A stretch of 51,755 nt of DNA from JAMXLO01 sp035492535 (GCA_035492535.1 DATJJM010000097.1:1-51755); one strand, 5' to 3'. Positions 26,772 through 36,702 are shown, counted from the stretch's first letter. Numbers and translations are program-made. Notes: generated from the letters alone by a model not told the origin.

Positions 26772-27941
26772 ATGAGTTTGAAGGGGGCGGGCTACATCGT
26801 CGGTGCCTACGAGCATCCGACGCGCAAGGCTACCGATAAATCGGTGACCCTGCTGCATGCCGAGTGCGCCAAGGGCGCTCTGGAGGATGCGGGCCTCACC
26901 AAGGATGACATCGACGGCTATTTCTGCGCCGGGGATGCGCCTGGCCTCGGCCCGCTGTCGATGGTCGACTACATGAACCTGAAATGCCGTCATGTGGACT
27001 CCACCGATGTCGGCGGTTCGTCGTATCAGGTTGCCGTCGGCCATGCGCTGGAATCGATCGCCGCGGGGCGTTGCAACATCGCGCTGATCACGCTGGCCGG
27101 CCGGCCGCGCAGCGAAGGCATGGCAACCGGCACCGCGCCGCGCGCCGGCAGTCCGGCGCAACCGGAAATGCAGTTCGAATACCCGTACGGCCCCGCCACC
27201 GCCAACATGTACGCCATGTGCGCGATGCGGCACATGCATGAATACGGAACCACCAGCGAGCAGCTCGCCTGGATCAAGGTCGCCGCGTCGCACCACGCAC
27301 AGCACAACCCGCACGCCATGTTGCAGAACGTGGTGACAGTGGAAGACGTGGTGAACTCGCCGATGGTCGCCTCGCCGCTGCACCGGCTGGATTGCTGCGT
27401 CATCAGCGATGGCGGCGGCGCGCTGATCGTCACCAAGCCGGAGATCGCCAAGAGCCTGAAGCGCCCGCTGGTGAAGGTCATCGGCGTCGGCGAATCACCG
27501 AAGCACCAGGCTGGTGGCGATATCGACCTGGTCTACTCCGCGGCGCGCTGGTCCGGCCCGCCGGCATGGGAGATGGCAGGCATCAAGCCATCCGACATCA
27601 AGTACGCCTCGATCTACGACAGCTTCACCATCACGGTGCTGATGCAGCTCGAGGATCTGGGCTTCTGCGAGAAGGGCCAGGGCGGCAAGTTCGTCGCCGA
27701 TGGCAACCTGATCGCCGGCGTCGGCAAGCTGCCGTTCAACACCGACGGCGGCGGACTGTGCAGCAACCATCCTGCCAATCGCGGCGGCATCACCAAGATC
27801 ATCGAGGCGGTGCGTCAGTTGCGCGGCGAGGCGCATCCGAAACTGCAAGTGAAGAACTGCGATCTTGCGATCGCGCACGGCACGGGCGGCTCGCTCGGCA
27901 CACGGCATTGCGGCAGCACTGTCATTCTGGAGCGGGAGTGA
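26772..27941 (+). CDS. Thiolase-like protein lacking the nucleophilic cysteine
   Basis: A 389-residue thiolase-fold protein of the SCP-x/lipid-transfer type. In true thiolases a catalytic Cys sits in the segment that here reads DVGGSSYQVAVGHAL: by alignment from the conserved AAGR downstream, Gly82 takes its place and no Cys is near. The second half retains NTDGGGLCSNHPANRGG (equivalent of the GGxxxxGHPxG loop) and AHGTGGSLGTRHCGST at the C-terminus. This pattern is known for thiolase-like aldolases such as Ltp2, which act with a DUF35 partner and split or form carbon-carbon bonds of CoA esters. The next gene, 5 bases later, is such a DUF35 protein. ATG at 26772 is used, 8 bases after GGAAGGGAG. 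Substrate unknown. Confidence 0.88.
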   Translation: MSLKGAGYIVGAYEHPTRKATDKSVTLLHAECAKGALEDAGLTKDDIDGYFCAGDAPGLGPLSMVDYMNLKCRHVDSTDVGGSSYQVAVGHALESIAAGRCNIALITLAGRPRSEGMATGTAPRAGSPAQPEMQFEYPYGPATANMYAMCAMRHMHEYGTTSEQLAWIKVAASHHAQHNPHAMLQNVVTVEDVVNSPMVASPLHRLDCCVISDGGGALIVTKPEIAKSLKRPLVKVIGVGESPKHQAGGDIDLVYSAARWSGPPAWEMAGIKPSDIKYASIYDSFTITVLMQLEDLGFCEKGQGGKFVADGNLIAGVGKLPFNTDGGGLCSNHPANRGGITKIIEAVRQLRGEAHPKLQVKNCDLAIAHGTGGSLGTRHCGSTVILERE

Positions 27942-27946
27942 TCGAC

Positions 27947-28345
27947 ATGGCTTACGTTCAGCGCAAGATCTCCTTCGTCGGCACGCCCGATACCAACCCG
28001 GAGACCAAGCCCTTCTTCGACGGCTGTGAGGCAGGCAAGTTCCTGATCCGCCGCTGCACGTCGTGCAAGAAGGCGCACTGGTATCCGCGTTCGCTCTGTC
28101 CGTTCTGCTTCGGTGACTGCGAGTGGGTGGAAGCGTCCGGGAAGGGCAAGATCTATACGTTCAGCGTGATGGCACGTGCCGAGGTGCCGTATGCGATCGC
28201 CTATGTCACGCTCGACGAAGGCCCGTCGATGATGACCAACATCGTCGATTGCGACTTCGACAAGCTGAAGATCGGCCAGGCGGTGGAGCTCAAATTCGTG
28301 CCGAGCGAAAAGGGGCCACCGATGCCGATGTTCAAGCCGGTATAG
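27947..28345 (+). CDS. DUF35 OB-fold/zinc-ribbon protein, thiolase partner
   Basis: A 132-residue protein with the DUF35 plan: an N-terminal helix (KPFFDGCEAGKFLIRRC), a rubredoxin-like zinc ribbon of two Cys-x2-Cys knuckles (CTSC at about 42-45 and CPFC at about 56-59), then an OB fold (GKGKIYTFSVMAR, AIAYVTLDEG) ending near residue 125. Such proteins form complexes with thiolase-like enzymes and complete or shield the CoA-ester site. It begins 5 bases after the thiolase stop with GAGCGGGAG as ribosome site, so the two are coupled. A GC-rich hairpin follows the stop. Confidence 0.92.
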   Translation: MAYVQRKISFVGTPDTNPETKPFFDGCEAGKFLIRRCTSCKKAHWYPRSLCPFCFGDCEWVEASGKGKIYTFSVMARAEVPYAIAYVTLDEGPSMMTNIVDCDFDKLKIGQAVELKFVPSEKGPPMPMFKPV

Positions 28346-28359
28346 GCCCGCCGTACACT

Positions 28360-28384
28360 CCCTCTCCCGCGAAGCGGGGGAGGG
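28360..28384. terminator. GC-rich hairpin between convergent DUF35 and argB genes
   Basis: An 11-base stem (CCCTCTCCCGC with GCGGGGGAGGG, one T-G pair) closes on GAA, 14 bases after the DUF35 stop and 18 bases before the argB stop. There is no T-run. It could end both transcripts or be one copy of a dispersed intergenic repeat of this shape, which is common in such genomes. Confidence 0.55.
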
Positions 28385-28402
28385 TCGGGGTGGGGGCGCT
28401 GC

Positions 28403-29305
28403 CTATGGCCGAATGATCGTCCCCGGCCCTGCTTCGGTGAACAACTCGAGCAAACAGGCGTGGGGCACGCGCCCATCAAGGATCACCGCGCCCTTCGCGC
28501 CCTTGCGCACGGCGTCCACGCAGTTCTCCACCTTCGGGATCATCCCGCCGGAAATCATCCCGCTGGCGATGCCTGCTTCAACATCTGCGAGACTGAGCTC
28601 CGGGATCAGCTGCTTCTCGTTGTCCAGCACGCCCGCCACATCGGTCAGCATCAGCAATCGCGTCGCGCCCAACGCGCCGGCGATCGCCCCCGCCACCGTG
28701 TCGGCGTTGATGTTATAGGTCTGCCCATCCTCGCCGACACCGACAGGCGCAATCACCGGCACCAGTCCCGAGCCGGTCAGCGCATGGATGATGCGCACAT
28801 CGACATGCTCGGGCTCGCCGACAAATCCCAGATCCAGCACGCGCTCGATATGGCTGTCCGGATCCTTCTTCGTCCGCCGCACCTTCCGCGCACGGATCAT
28901 GCCGCCATCCTTGCCGCACACACCCACCGCGAGCGCACCCGCCTGGGTGATCAGGCTGGCGACCTGTTTGTTGACGGTGCCGGCCAGCACCATCTCCACC
29001 ACCTCGACCATCGCCGCGTCGGTCACGCGCAGACCATCGACGAAGGTTGACTGGATCGCCAGCCGTTTCAGCATCGCGTTGATCTGCGGCCCCCCGCCAT
29101 GCACTACGACGGGGTTCACACCCACCTGCTTCAGCAGCGCGATATCGCTGCCGAATTCACGCGCGAGTTTCTCCTCGCCCATCGCGTGGCCACCGTATTT
29201 CACAACAATGGTCGCACCGGCATAGCGGCGCAGGAACGGCAGCGCCTGCGCCAGAACATGCGCCCGTTCGGTGGCGGAGGCGGTATCGATCGCGATCTGG
29301 TTCAT
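28403..29305 (-). CDS. argB: Acetylglutamate kinase
   Basis: A 300-residue amino-acid kinase that phosphorylates N-acetyl-L-glutamate, the second step of arginine synthesis. Seen: VVKYGGHAMG at 34-43 (ATP phosphate binding with Lys36), VVHGGGPQIN at 67-76 (acetylglutamate binding), GLRVTD at 91-96, INADTVAGAIAGALGA and LLMLTDVAGVL. The long N-terminal helix before KYGG is the type found in arginine-inhibited hexameric forms, which suggests feedback control by arginine. It overlaps nothing and is followed on its strand by no other arg gene. The histidine-kinase gene ends 31 bases upstream of its start, so the two could be on one transcript. Confidence 0.95.
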   Translation of the reverse strand: MNQIAIDTASATERAHVLAQALPFLRRYAGATIVVKYGGHAMGEEKLAREFGSDIALLKQVGVNPVVVHGGGPQINAMLKRLAIQSTFVDGLRVTDAAMVEVVEMVLAGTVNKQVASLITQAGALAVGVCGKDGGMIRARKVRRTKKDPDSHIERVLDLGFVGEPEHVDVRIIHALTGSGLVPVIAPVGVGEDGQTYNINADTVAGAIAGALGATRLLMLTDVAGVLDNEKQLIPELSLADVEAGIASGMISGGMIPKVENCVDAVRKGAKGAVILDGRVPHACLLELFTEAGPGTIIRP

Positions 29306-29336
29306 TCGCGCCGTCTACGGGCGCGCGCCCGGAGGG

Positions 29337-30938
29337 TCAAGCGCTCACGGTTTGCGCCACCGGCAGGGTAAAATGAAATTCCGCTCCCCCGCCGGGACGA
29401 TCCGCCAGCCACAAACGCCCGCCTTGCGCCTCGACGATCGAGCGGCAGATTGAGAGGCCAACCCCCATGCCCGATACCTTGGTGGTGACGAACGGCTGGA
29501 ACAACCGCTCGCGCACGTCCTGCGGCAGACCGGGGCCGGTATCGCTGACGCTGATCTCCACCATACCGTTCTCCGCCTGGGCCCGGATGGTCAGATCGCG
29601 CCGTTCGCAGCCCTGCATCGCCTCCACCGAATTGCGGATCAGGTTCAGCAGCACCTGCTGGACGCGGACCTTGTCGATGAACACCAGCGGTGTGTCAGCC
29701 GCGAAGTCCATGTCCAGGCGCACCCTGCGTCCCTCGGCGCCAAGCAATGCCAATGCAGCCGCTTCCTCGATCGTCTCGCGGATATCTTCCGCGCCAAACT
29801 CGCTCTCGTCCTTCTTCACGAATTGCCGCAGGCGCTGAATGGTCTGACTGGCGCGCGTGACCTGATCGGACGCCTTCTCCAGTGCGTCGTCCGCCCTCGC
29901 GAGTTCATTGGCACGCAGCAACCGCAGGCCTCCGCGTACATAGCTGCCAACGGCTGTGAGGGGCTGGTTCACTTCATGCGCCAGCGCAGAAACCATCTGA
30001 CCCAGTTCGGTCAGTCGTGAGACATGGATCAACTCGGCCTGCAGCTCGCGCAATTCCCGCTCGCGATCATGTCGTTCCACTTCGAACGATCGGGCCAGGC
30101 GCGCATAGAGCGCAGCCGTCTCGACCAGCAGCACCGCCAGCACGATGCTGGCTGCGATCAGTCCGAAGACGCGCCCGGCATAGAACCCAAGGTCAAACCG
30201 GCCACCGTTCAGGAGCGCCGCCAGCGAAATGTCGAACAGCCGGGTCACCATCACGACCAGCAACCAGACGTCGAGTGCCGAATGCCGAGGCTGCCGCCAC
30301 AACACCAGCGTGGCTGCAATGTTCAACACCAGTACCGAAGAAATGGCGATCGGCAGCAATGACGTGTAGCGGTCGCCAATCATGACGGCCGGCAACACTG
30401 AGTGCCCCCAGGTTGTCAGCATGGCTGCCAGGATGACCGCAAGCGCTACAGCTGCGCATGTCACCATGACCGCCAGGCCGGGCCGCCGCACCGGCACGCC
30501 ATCACGGAGCATAACGTAGGCGATCAGTGCGATCGGAAATCCTGAGCGCCAGATGATGTACAGCCAGGCGGTCGTCTGAGGCCCGGCGCCAATCAATCCG
30601 TTCGGCGCGAACAGGCGCGGGAAACTCATCGTGTGCGGCACGGCCATCAGCGCGGCAAACAGGTAGCCGCCGGCAAGCACCACCAAGGCCGACGAACCGA
30701 GGATGACGAACTGCGCGAACAGCATGATCGCGGTGATCAGATCGTTGACCAGCAACGCCGATTGGTAGATCGGGATGAATGCCCAGGCTTCGCCCAGCTT
30801 GACCTTGGCGAACGGCGCCAAAGCCAGGAATACGGCGGACGCAATCGTCGCGAATAGCACGGCGGTTCGGCGCTCGCCGGCGGATGGCGGCACTGTCGAC
30901 AGAAAGACGTGCCGTTCGACTGTCGCCGGGCGGGGCAT
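29337..30938 (-). CDS. MASE4-type membrane sensor histidine kinase
   Basis: A 533-residue kinase. Residues about 25-270 hold eight or so membrane helices with the MASE4 pattern (LAPFAKVKLGEAWAFIPIYQ, LFAPNGLIGAGPQTTAWLY). A coiled linker follows, then the dimerisation/phosphoacceptor domain with His321 in LAHEVNQPLTAVG, and the ATPase domain with N-box NLIRNSVEAMQ, G1 DTGPGLP and G2 GMGVGLSIC. It resembles FixL/DctB-type kinases (HEVNQPL). No response regulator adjoins it, so it is an orphan kinase here; the nearest receivers are the two single-domain ones near 41 kb, but a link is speculation. ATG 30938 follows CGGAG by 6 bases. Divergent from the epoxide-hydrolase-like gene. Confidence 0.9.
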   Translation of the reverse strand: MPRPATVERHVFLSTVPPSAGERRTAVLFATIASAVFLALAPFAKVKLGEAWAFIPIYQSALLVNDLITAIMLFAQFVILGSSALVVLAGGYLFAALMAVPHTMSFPRLFAPNGLIGAGPQTTAWLYIIWRSGFPIALIAYVMLRDGVPVRRPGLAVMVTCAAVALAVILAAMLTTWGHSVLPAVMIGDRYTSLLPIAISSVLVLNIAATLVLWRQPRHSALDVWLLVVMVTRLFDISLAALLNGGRFDLGFYAGRVFGLIAASIVLAVLLVETAALYARLARSFEVERHDRERELRELQAELIHVSRLTELGQMVSALAHEVNQPLTAVGSYVRGGLRLLRANELARADDALEKASDQVTRASQTIQRLRQFVKKDESEFGAEDIRETIEEAAALALLGAEGRRVRLDMDFAADTPLVFIDKVRVQQVLLNLIRNSVEAMQGCERRDLTIRAQAENGMVEISVSDTGPGLPQDVRERLFQPFVTTKVSGMGVGLSICRSIVEAQGGRLWLADRPGGGAEFHFTLPVAQTVSA

Positions 30939-31043
30939 CAATGTCTCCGTTCAGCGGAACAAAAATACAACCACAGCGAGCAATTCTACAAGCGTGAACA
31001 CGCAGTCTATGCTGACAGTGCGCAAGTACGGGAGAACGATACG

Positions 31044-32138
31044 ATGAATGAACTTCCTCTACCCGCCGGGATACGGTCGCGGTTCGTGCGGGATGTCAAT
31101 GGCCTTGAGGTGCATGCGCTGGAAGCGGGCGATCCCAGCCGTCCGTGCGTGCTCCTGCTCCATGGATTTCCAGAACTTTCCTACTCATGGCGCAAGGTGA
31201 TGCCGCCTCTGGCGGACGCCGGGTTTCATGTCGTGGCACCGGACCTGCGCGGCTATGGCCGCACCACCGGGTGGCAAGCCGGCTACGATTCGCCGGATGA
31301 CTTGCGCCCGTTCCGACTGCTGAACGCGGTCCGCGATCAGCTCGGGCTGGTGCACGCGCTTGGGCATCATTCCGTTGCGGCAGTGGTCGGGCATGATTTC
31401 GGCTCGCCGGTCGCAGCCTGGTGCGCACTGGTCCGGCCCGATGTCTTTTGCTCCGTTGTGCTGATGAGCGCACCGTTTGAAGGCGCGCCAGAGCTGTTCC
31501 CGTCGCCGCCCCGCGGTGACGTCCATGCCGAGCTTGCAGCACTGCCGCGACCGCGCAAACACTATCAGTGGTACTATTCGACGCGTCCGGCCAACGAAGA
31601 CATGATGCGGTGCAAACAGGGCGTCCACGCCTTCCTGCGCGCCTACTACCACCACAAGAGCGCCGACTGGCCCGGCAACAAGCCCTATCGCCTGGCAGGC
31701 TGGACAGCGGACGAACTGGCGAAGATGCCAACCTATTACATCATGGACCTCAACGAGACGATGGCTGAGACCGTCGCGCACGAGATGCCATCCGGCGAAG
31801 CGCCATGGCTGACCGATGCCGAACTCGCTGTCTATACCGGCGAATATGAGCGCACCAGCTTTGCCGGCGGCCTTCAGTGGTATCGCCGCGGCACGACGGG
31901 CCTGGACACGTCTGAACTGCAAACCTTCGCGGGCCGGACGATCGATGTGCCGTCGATGTTCATCGCCGGCAGCAGCGACTGGGGCGTTTACCAGCGGCCG
32001 GGTGCATTCGAACGTATGCAGGGAACGTCGTGCACCCGGATGACGGGCTGCCACCTGATCGACGGCGCCGGACACTGGGTGCAGCAGGAGCAGGCCGCGA
32101 AGGTGAGCAAACTGCTGGTGGATTTCCTGCACCAGTAG
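31044..32138 (+). CDS. Alpha/beta hydrolase, epoxide hydrolase-like
   Basis: A 364-residue alpha/beta hydrolase. Seen: HGFPE near residues 40-44 (oxyanion hole, as in soluble epoxide hydrolases), the nucleophile elbow GHDFGS with Asp118, a helical cap region with WYYSTRPANEDMM, and the C-terminal GAGHWVQQEQ with the catalytic His. An Asp nucleophile indicates epoxide hydrolase or haloalkane dehalogenase chemistry rather than an esterase; the HGFPE motif favours the former. Length is normal. ATG 31044 follows GGAGAA by 7 bases. A Liv-type importer begins 57 bases downstream on the same strand, so substrate uptake and hydrolysis may be linked. Confidence 0.87.
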   Translation: MNELPLPAGIRSRFVRDVNGLEVHALEAGDPSRPCVLLLHGFPELSYSWRKVMPPLADAGFHVVAPDLRGYGRTTGWQAGYDSPDDLRPFRLLNAVRDQLGLVHALGHHSVAAVVGHDFGSPVAAWCALVRPDVFCSVVLMSAPFEGAPELFPSPPRGDVHAELAALPRPRKHYQWYYSTRPANEDMMRCKQGVHAFLRAYYHHKSADWPGNKPYRLAGWTADELAKMPTYYIMDLNETMAETVAHEMPSGEAPWLTDAELAVYTGEYERTSFAGGLQWYRRGTTGLDTSELQTFAGRTIDVPSMFIAGSSDWGVYQRPGAFERMQGTSCTRMTGCHLIDGAGHWVQQEQAAKVSKLLVDFLHQ

Positions 32139-32195
32139 ACGCCGCTGCATCGCCGCCTTACCAATAAAGAAAATCAACAGGGAGGCTATCGTTCC

Positions 32196-33407
32196 ATGCG
32201 TCGTCGCACGTTCCTTGCCGGCAGCGCTGTTGCAGCCTTGCCGCTGCCTGCCATCGCGCAGAATGCACCGATCCGCATCGGTCTGCTGACAGTGAAGACT
32301 GGTCCGCTCGCGCAGGGTGGCATCCAGATGGAGCAGGGTGCCAACCTGTTCTTCAAGGACCGCAACTTCATTCTCGCGGGCCGCAAGGTGGAGCTGCTGG
32401 TCGGCGACACTGGCGGCAATCCGGCCGGCGCCAAGACCAAGGCGCAGGAACTGATCGAACGCGACAATGTCGACATGATCTTCGGCCCGCTCGCCGCGTT
32501 CGAATTGCTGGCCATTTCGGACTACATCGCCGCGCGCAAGACGCCGCTGCTCAGTCTCGCCGCAGCCGAGGACATGACGCAGCGCAAGCCCAATCCCTAT
32601 TTCGTGCGTGCCTCCGCAACGTCCGGCCAGAACATGCACGTGCTGGCCGACTACACCGCAAAGGAACTGAAGTACAAGAGCGTCATCACCATCAGCGAGG
32701 ACTTTGCCTACGGCTACGAGCAGATGGGCGGCTTCCAGCGCGTATTCGAAGGCGCCGGCGGACGCGTGGTGAAGAAGCTCTGGCCACCCATCGTGACGCC
32801 CGACTACACACCCTATATCGCGCAGCTCACCGGCGTTGACGCCGTGGTGCAGGGCTTCGCCGGCTCCAATCCGCTGAAGTTCATGAAGCAGTACAAGGAT
32901 GCCGGTGTCACGCTGCCTGTGCTTGGCGGGGGCACCGCTGGCGACGATGCCCTGCTGAAGAGCTTCGGCGACGAAGCCGTGGGAATGATCACAGCATCGG
33001 CCTACACGTCCGACCTCGATTCGCCGGTCAACAAGCAGTTCGTCACCGGCATGGTGCGCGACACAGGGTCTACGCCCGGCCTGTACGCCGCGGGCATATA
33101 CATCAACGGCATGGTCGCCGAGGCCGCGCTGAAGACGACGGGCGGCAAGACAGACGACAAGGAGGCGCTGATCGCCGCGTTGCGAGCGGTATCACTGACG
33201 GATTCTCCGCGCGGCCCATTCCACTTCGACCATTTTGGCAACGTGGTCGGTAGCGTCTACGTCCGCCAGTTGGTGAAACAGGATGGCAAGCTGGCGCAGC
33301 ACACCATCAAGACGTATCCCGATGTCAGCCAGTTCTGGACCTTCGACGAGAAGTGGTTCCTCGCCCAGCCGGTCTACTCCCGCGATTATCCGCCATTGAA
33401 GAGCTGA
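32196..33407 (+). CDS. livK: Branched-chain amino acid-type ABC substrate-binding protein
   Basis: A 403-residue periplasmic binding protein (Peripla_BP_6 type). The leader MRRRTFLAGSAVAALPLPAIA ends near residue 21; the Arg-Arg-x-x-Phe-Leu pattern suggests possible Tat export. The mature part begins QNAPIRIGLLTVKTGPLAQGG and contains LAGRKVELLVGDTGGNPAGA and FGPLAAFELLAISDY, the standard two-lobe arrangement. Ligand specificity in this family is broad (amino acids, amides, aromatic acids), so livK is used for the family and not for leucine specificity. First gene of the importer set: permeases livH and livM, ATPases livG and livF follow in order with short gaps or overlaps. Confidence 0.88.
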   Translation: MRRRTFLAGSAVAALPLPAIAQNAPIRIGLLTVKTGPLAQGGIQMEQGANLFFKDRNFILAGRKVELLVGDTGGNPAGAKTKAQELIERDNVDMIFGPLAAFELLAISDYIAARKTPLLSLAAAEDMTQRKPNPYFVRASATSGQNMHVLADYTAKELKYKSVITISEDFAYGYEQMGGFQRVFEGAGGRVVKKLWPPIVTPDYTPYIAQLTGVDAVVQGFAGSNPLKFMKQYKDAGVTLPVLGGGTAGDDALLKSFGDEAVGMITASAYTSDLDSPVNKQFVTGMVRDTGSTPGLYAAGIYINGMVAEAALKTTGGKTDDKEALIAALRAVSLTDSPRGPFHFDHFGNVVGSVYVRQLVKQDGKLAQHTIKTYPDVSQFWTFDEKWFLAQPVYSRDYPPLKS

Positions 33408-33432
33408 GCGTGACGCGGCGTCTCCGCCAACC

Positions 33433-34293
33433 GTGAACCTCTGGCTCATCCTTGCCGTCAACAGCGTCACGCTGGGCGGACTGCTGTTCCTGCTGTCCGC
33501 CGGCTTTTCGCTGATCTTCGGCCTGATGCGCATTCCCAACCTGACGCATGGGTCGATGTTCATGCTGGGCGCCTATCTCGGCGTGACCTGCATCGCGCTC
33601 GGCCTCGGCTTCTGGACCTCGGCACTGCTGGCCGGGCTCGGCGTCGCGCTGTTCGGCGCGGTGATCGAGCGCTTCGTTCTGCGCCGCCTGGTCGGCGCCG
33701 AGCTGGCGCAGGTGCTGGTCACGCTCGGCCTCTCCTTCATGGTGGCCGATGTCTGCCTGATGCAATGGGGCGGTGATCCGATCGCGGTAGACACCCCTCC
33801 GCTGCTACGCGGCGCCGCCAAAATCTTCGGGCTGGCTTTCCCGATGTATCGGCTGGGCATCATCGTGATCGCCTGCGTCATCGCCATCGCGCTCTGGCTG
33901 CTGCTGGAGCGCACGCGCCTCGGCGCGATGATCCGCGCCGCGGTCGACGATCCGCAGATGGCGCGCGTTGTCGGCATCCGCGTGTCGCATTTGTTCACCA
34001 TCGTGTTTGCACTCGGCGCCGGTCTCGCGGGCTTCGCCGGCGTGATCGGCGGCCCGATCCTGTCCGTTTATCCCGGGCTCGATCAGGACATGCTGCCGCT
34101 GGCACTGGTCGTGGTGATCCTCGGCGGCACCGGCCGCCTGCTCGGCTCGCTCGTCGGCAGCTTCGTCGTCGGATTCCTCTACAATTTCGGCCAGGCGATG
34201 TTCCCCGAGCTTGCCTATGTCGTGCTGTTCCTGCCGATGCTCATCGTGCTGGTCGTGCGACCGCAAGGTTTGTTCGGCCGGGTCCCGCTGTGA
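33433..34293 (+). CDS. livH: ABC permease LivH-type
   Basis: A 286-residue inner membrane permease with about eight helices. Seen: the N-terminal ITLGGLLFLLSAGFSLIFGLMR-like SVTLGGLLFLLSAGFSLI, NLTHGSMFMLGAYLG, the coupling-region GAMIRAAVDDPQMARVVGI, and FALGAGLAGFAGVIGGPILSV, all standard for LivH. GTG start at 33433; no strong ribosome site. Its last codon and stop overlap the GTG of livM by four bases (GTGA), so translation is coupled. It forms the transmembrane path with LivM for the binding protein at 32196. Confidence 0.92.
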   Translation: MNLWLILAVNSVTLGGLLFLLSAGFSLIFGLMRIPNLTHGSMFMLGAYLGVTCIALGLGFWTSALLAGLGVALFGAVIERFVLRRLVGAELAQVLVTLGLSFMVADVCLMQWGGDPIAVDTPPLLRGAAKIFGLAFPMYRLGIIVIACVIAIALWLLLERTRLGAMIRAAVDDPQMARVVGIRVSHLFTIVFALGAGLAGFAGVIGGPILSVYPGLDQDMLPLALVVVILGGTGRLLGSLVGSFVVGFLYNFGQAMFPELAYVVLFLPMLIVLVVRPQGLFGRVPL

Positions 34294-35213
34294 AGCCTGC
34301 CGCGCTCGTCATCGCATTGCTGTTGCTGGTGGCGGTGCCGTTCTGGGTCGGCAACAGCTTCTATGTCAACATCGCCGCACAGATCCTGATCTATGCGGTG
34401 CTGGCCCTGGGGCTGAATGTCCTGGTGGGCTACGCCGGGCTGGTGACGCTCGGCCATGCTGCACTGTTCGGCGTCGCCGCCTATGCCGGCGCGACATTGA
34501 TCAATGCGGGCCACGGCCCCGTCGTCGTGGCCATCGGAGCGTTGGGCGCCACACTCATCGCAACCGCGATCTTCGCGGTGCTGGCGTTGCGAGGCACAGG
34601 CCTCGGTTTCGTCATGATCACGGTCGCACTGGGCCAGATCGCGTGGGGCATCGCCTATCGCTGGATCAGTCTGACCAACGGTGACAACGGCATTTCCATC
34701 AACACCCGCCCTGCCCCCTTCGGCCTGTCACTTGCCTCGGCGAATGCCTTTTACTGGGCCACGCTCGTCGTCTTCCTGATCACGGTCGGAGCGATGGCAA
34801 TCTTCGTTGCGTCGCCATTCGGCGCGGCGTTGTGCGGCATGCGTGACCAGCCGCGGCGCATGACCGCACTCGGCTACAACGTCTGGCTGACACGCTTCCT
34901 CGCCTTCCTGTTCTCCGGCTTCTGGAGTGGCGTCGCCGGCCTGCTGTATCTCTACTACAATCAATTCATCAGTCCGCAGACCGTGGCATTGAGCGCCTCG
35001 GCCGAAGCATTGCTGATGGTGATCGCCGGCGGCACCGCGACATTGCTCGGCCCGATCGTCGGCGCCGGGCTGGTCATCATCATGAAGGACGTCGCCAGCG
35101 CCTATATCGAGCGCTGGAACTTCGTCCTCGGCGCGATCTTCGTCCTCATCGTTGTGTTCATGCCGGAAGGGTTGGTGCCTGGCGTGGCGCGTGTGTGGCG
35201 CCGGCGGCGATGA
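34290..35213 (+). CDS. livM: ABC permease LivM-type
   Basis: A 307-residue inner membrane permease with eight to ten helices. Seen: LALGLNVLVGYAGLVTLGHAALFGVAAY, the most typical LivM segment, read in overlapping parts, then RGTGLGFVMITVALGQI, ALCGMRDQPRRMTALGYNVWLTR (coupling helix) and SAEALLMVIAGGTATLLGPI-VGA. GTG start overlaps the livH stop; its own stop overlaps the livG ATG (ATGA). It works with LivH. Nothing unusual apart from the short basic tail (WRRRR) before the stop. Confidence 0.92.
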   Translation: MKPAALVIALLLLVAVPFWVGNSFYVNIAAQILIYAVLALGLNVLVGYAGLVTLGHAALFGVAAYAGATLINAGHGPVVVAIGALGATLIATAIFAVLALRGTGLGFVMITVALGQIAWGIAYRWISLTNGDNGISINTRPAPFGLSLASANAFYWATLVVFLITVGAMAIFVASPFGAALCGMRDQPRRMTALGYNVWLTRFLAFLFSGFWSGVAGLLYLYYNQFISPQTVALSASAEALLMVIAGGTATLLGPIVGAGLVIIMKDVASAYIERWNFVLGAIFVLIVVFMPEGLVPGVARVWRRRR

Positions 35214-35936
35214 ACGCTCTCGAGATCAACGACCTCAACAAGGCGTTCGGTGGTTTGCGCGTCACGTCATCGGTAAGCCTTGCCGTCGCACCCGGCGAGC
35301 GCCGGCTCATCATCGGCCCGAACGGCGCCGGCAAGACCACGCTGTTCAACCTGATCACCGGCGAACTGCGTGCCGACAGCGGCCGCATCACATTGTTCGG
35401 GCGCAATCTCATCGGCCTGCCAGCCCGGCAGCGCGCGCATCTCGGCCTGGCCCGCACGTACCAGATCATCACGCTGTTCCCGCGAGAGACACTGGCGCAC
35501 AACGTGACGCTGTCGCTGCTCGGCCTGTCGCCTCTGCGCTGGAACCCGCTGCTGCGCCTGAATGCCCAGCACGATCTATGGCACAAGGCCCGGAGCACAT
35601 TGGCCAGTGTCGGCCTCGGCCATCTTGCCGACAGGCCGGTGGCGGAAACGTCGTATGGCGAGCGCCGTCGCGTCGAAATCGCCATGGCGCTGGTGCAAGA
35701 CCCGAAGGTCCTGCTGCTCGACGAGCCCTTCGCCGGTCTCTCGGTCGATGAACGGCGCGACGTGCTCGCCCTTCTCACCGCCATTCCACGTGACGTGACC
35801 GTCGTGATGATCGAGCACGACATGGACGTGGCACTGGAGTTCGCCGAACGCATCACCGTGTTGCACTTCGGCTGTGTCGTCGTCGAGGGGACACGCGCCG
35901 AAGTCGTGCAGCATCCACGCACTCGGGAGATCTACC

Positions 35937-35947
<11 letters not shown>
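35210..35947 (+). CDS. livG: ABC transporter ATPase LivG-type
   Basis: A 245-residue ATPase. Seen: Walker A GPNGAGKTT, the LivG-specific LARTYQIITLFPRETLAHNV with Q-loop Gln, a signature region that reads SYGERRR in place of LSYGEQR, Walker B VLLLDEPFAGL and the H-loop MIEHDMDV. The change from Q to R in the signature is a variant sometimes seen in this subgroup. ATG at 35210 overlaps the livM stop by four bases. Its 3' end overlaps the livF start by 11 bases. Confidence 0.92.
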
Positions 35948-36653
<706 letters not shown>

Positions 36654-36674
36654 GTGATCACCAACAACAGGATT

Positions 36675-36693
36675 CCAAAGGCTGCGCCTTTGG
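36675..36693. repeat. Hairpin 1 after livF (8-bp perfect stem)
   Basis: CCAAAGGC and GCCTTTGG pair perfectly around a TGC loop, 21 bases after the livF stop. It forms a tandem with the next hairpin. Either could be a terminator, or the pair may be one copy of a dispersed intergenic repeat. The lack of a T-run argues for repeat or processing element. Confidence 0.6.
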
Positions 36694-36702
36694 CGAGGGG
36701 TT

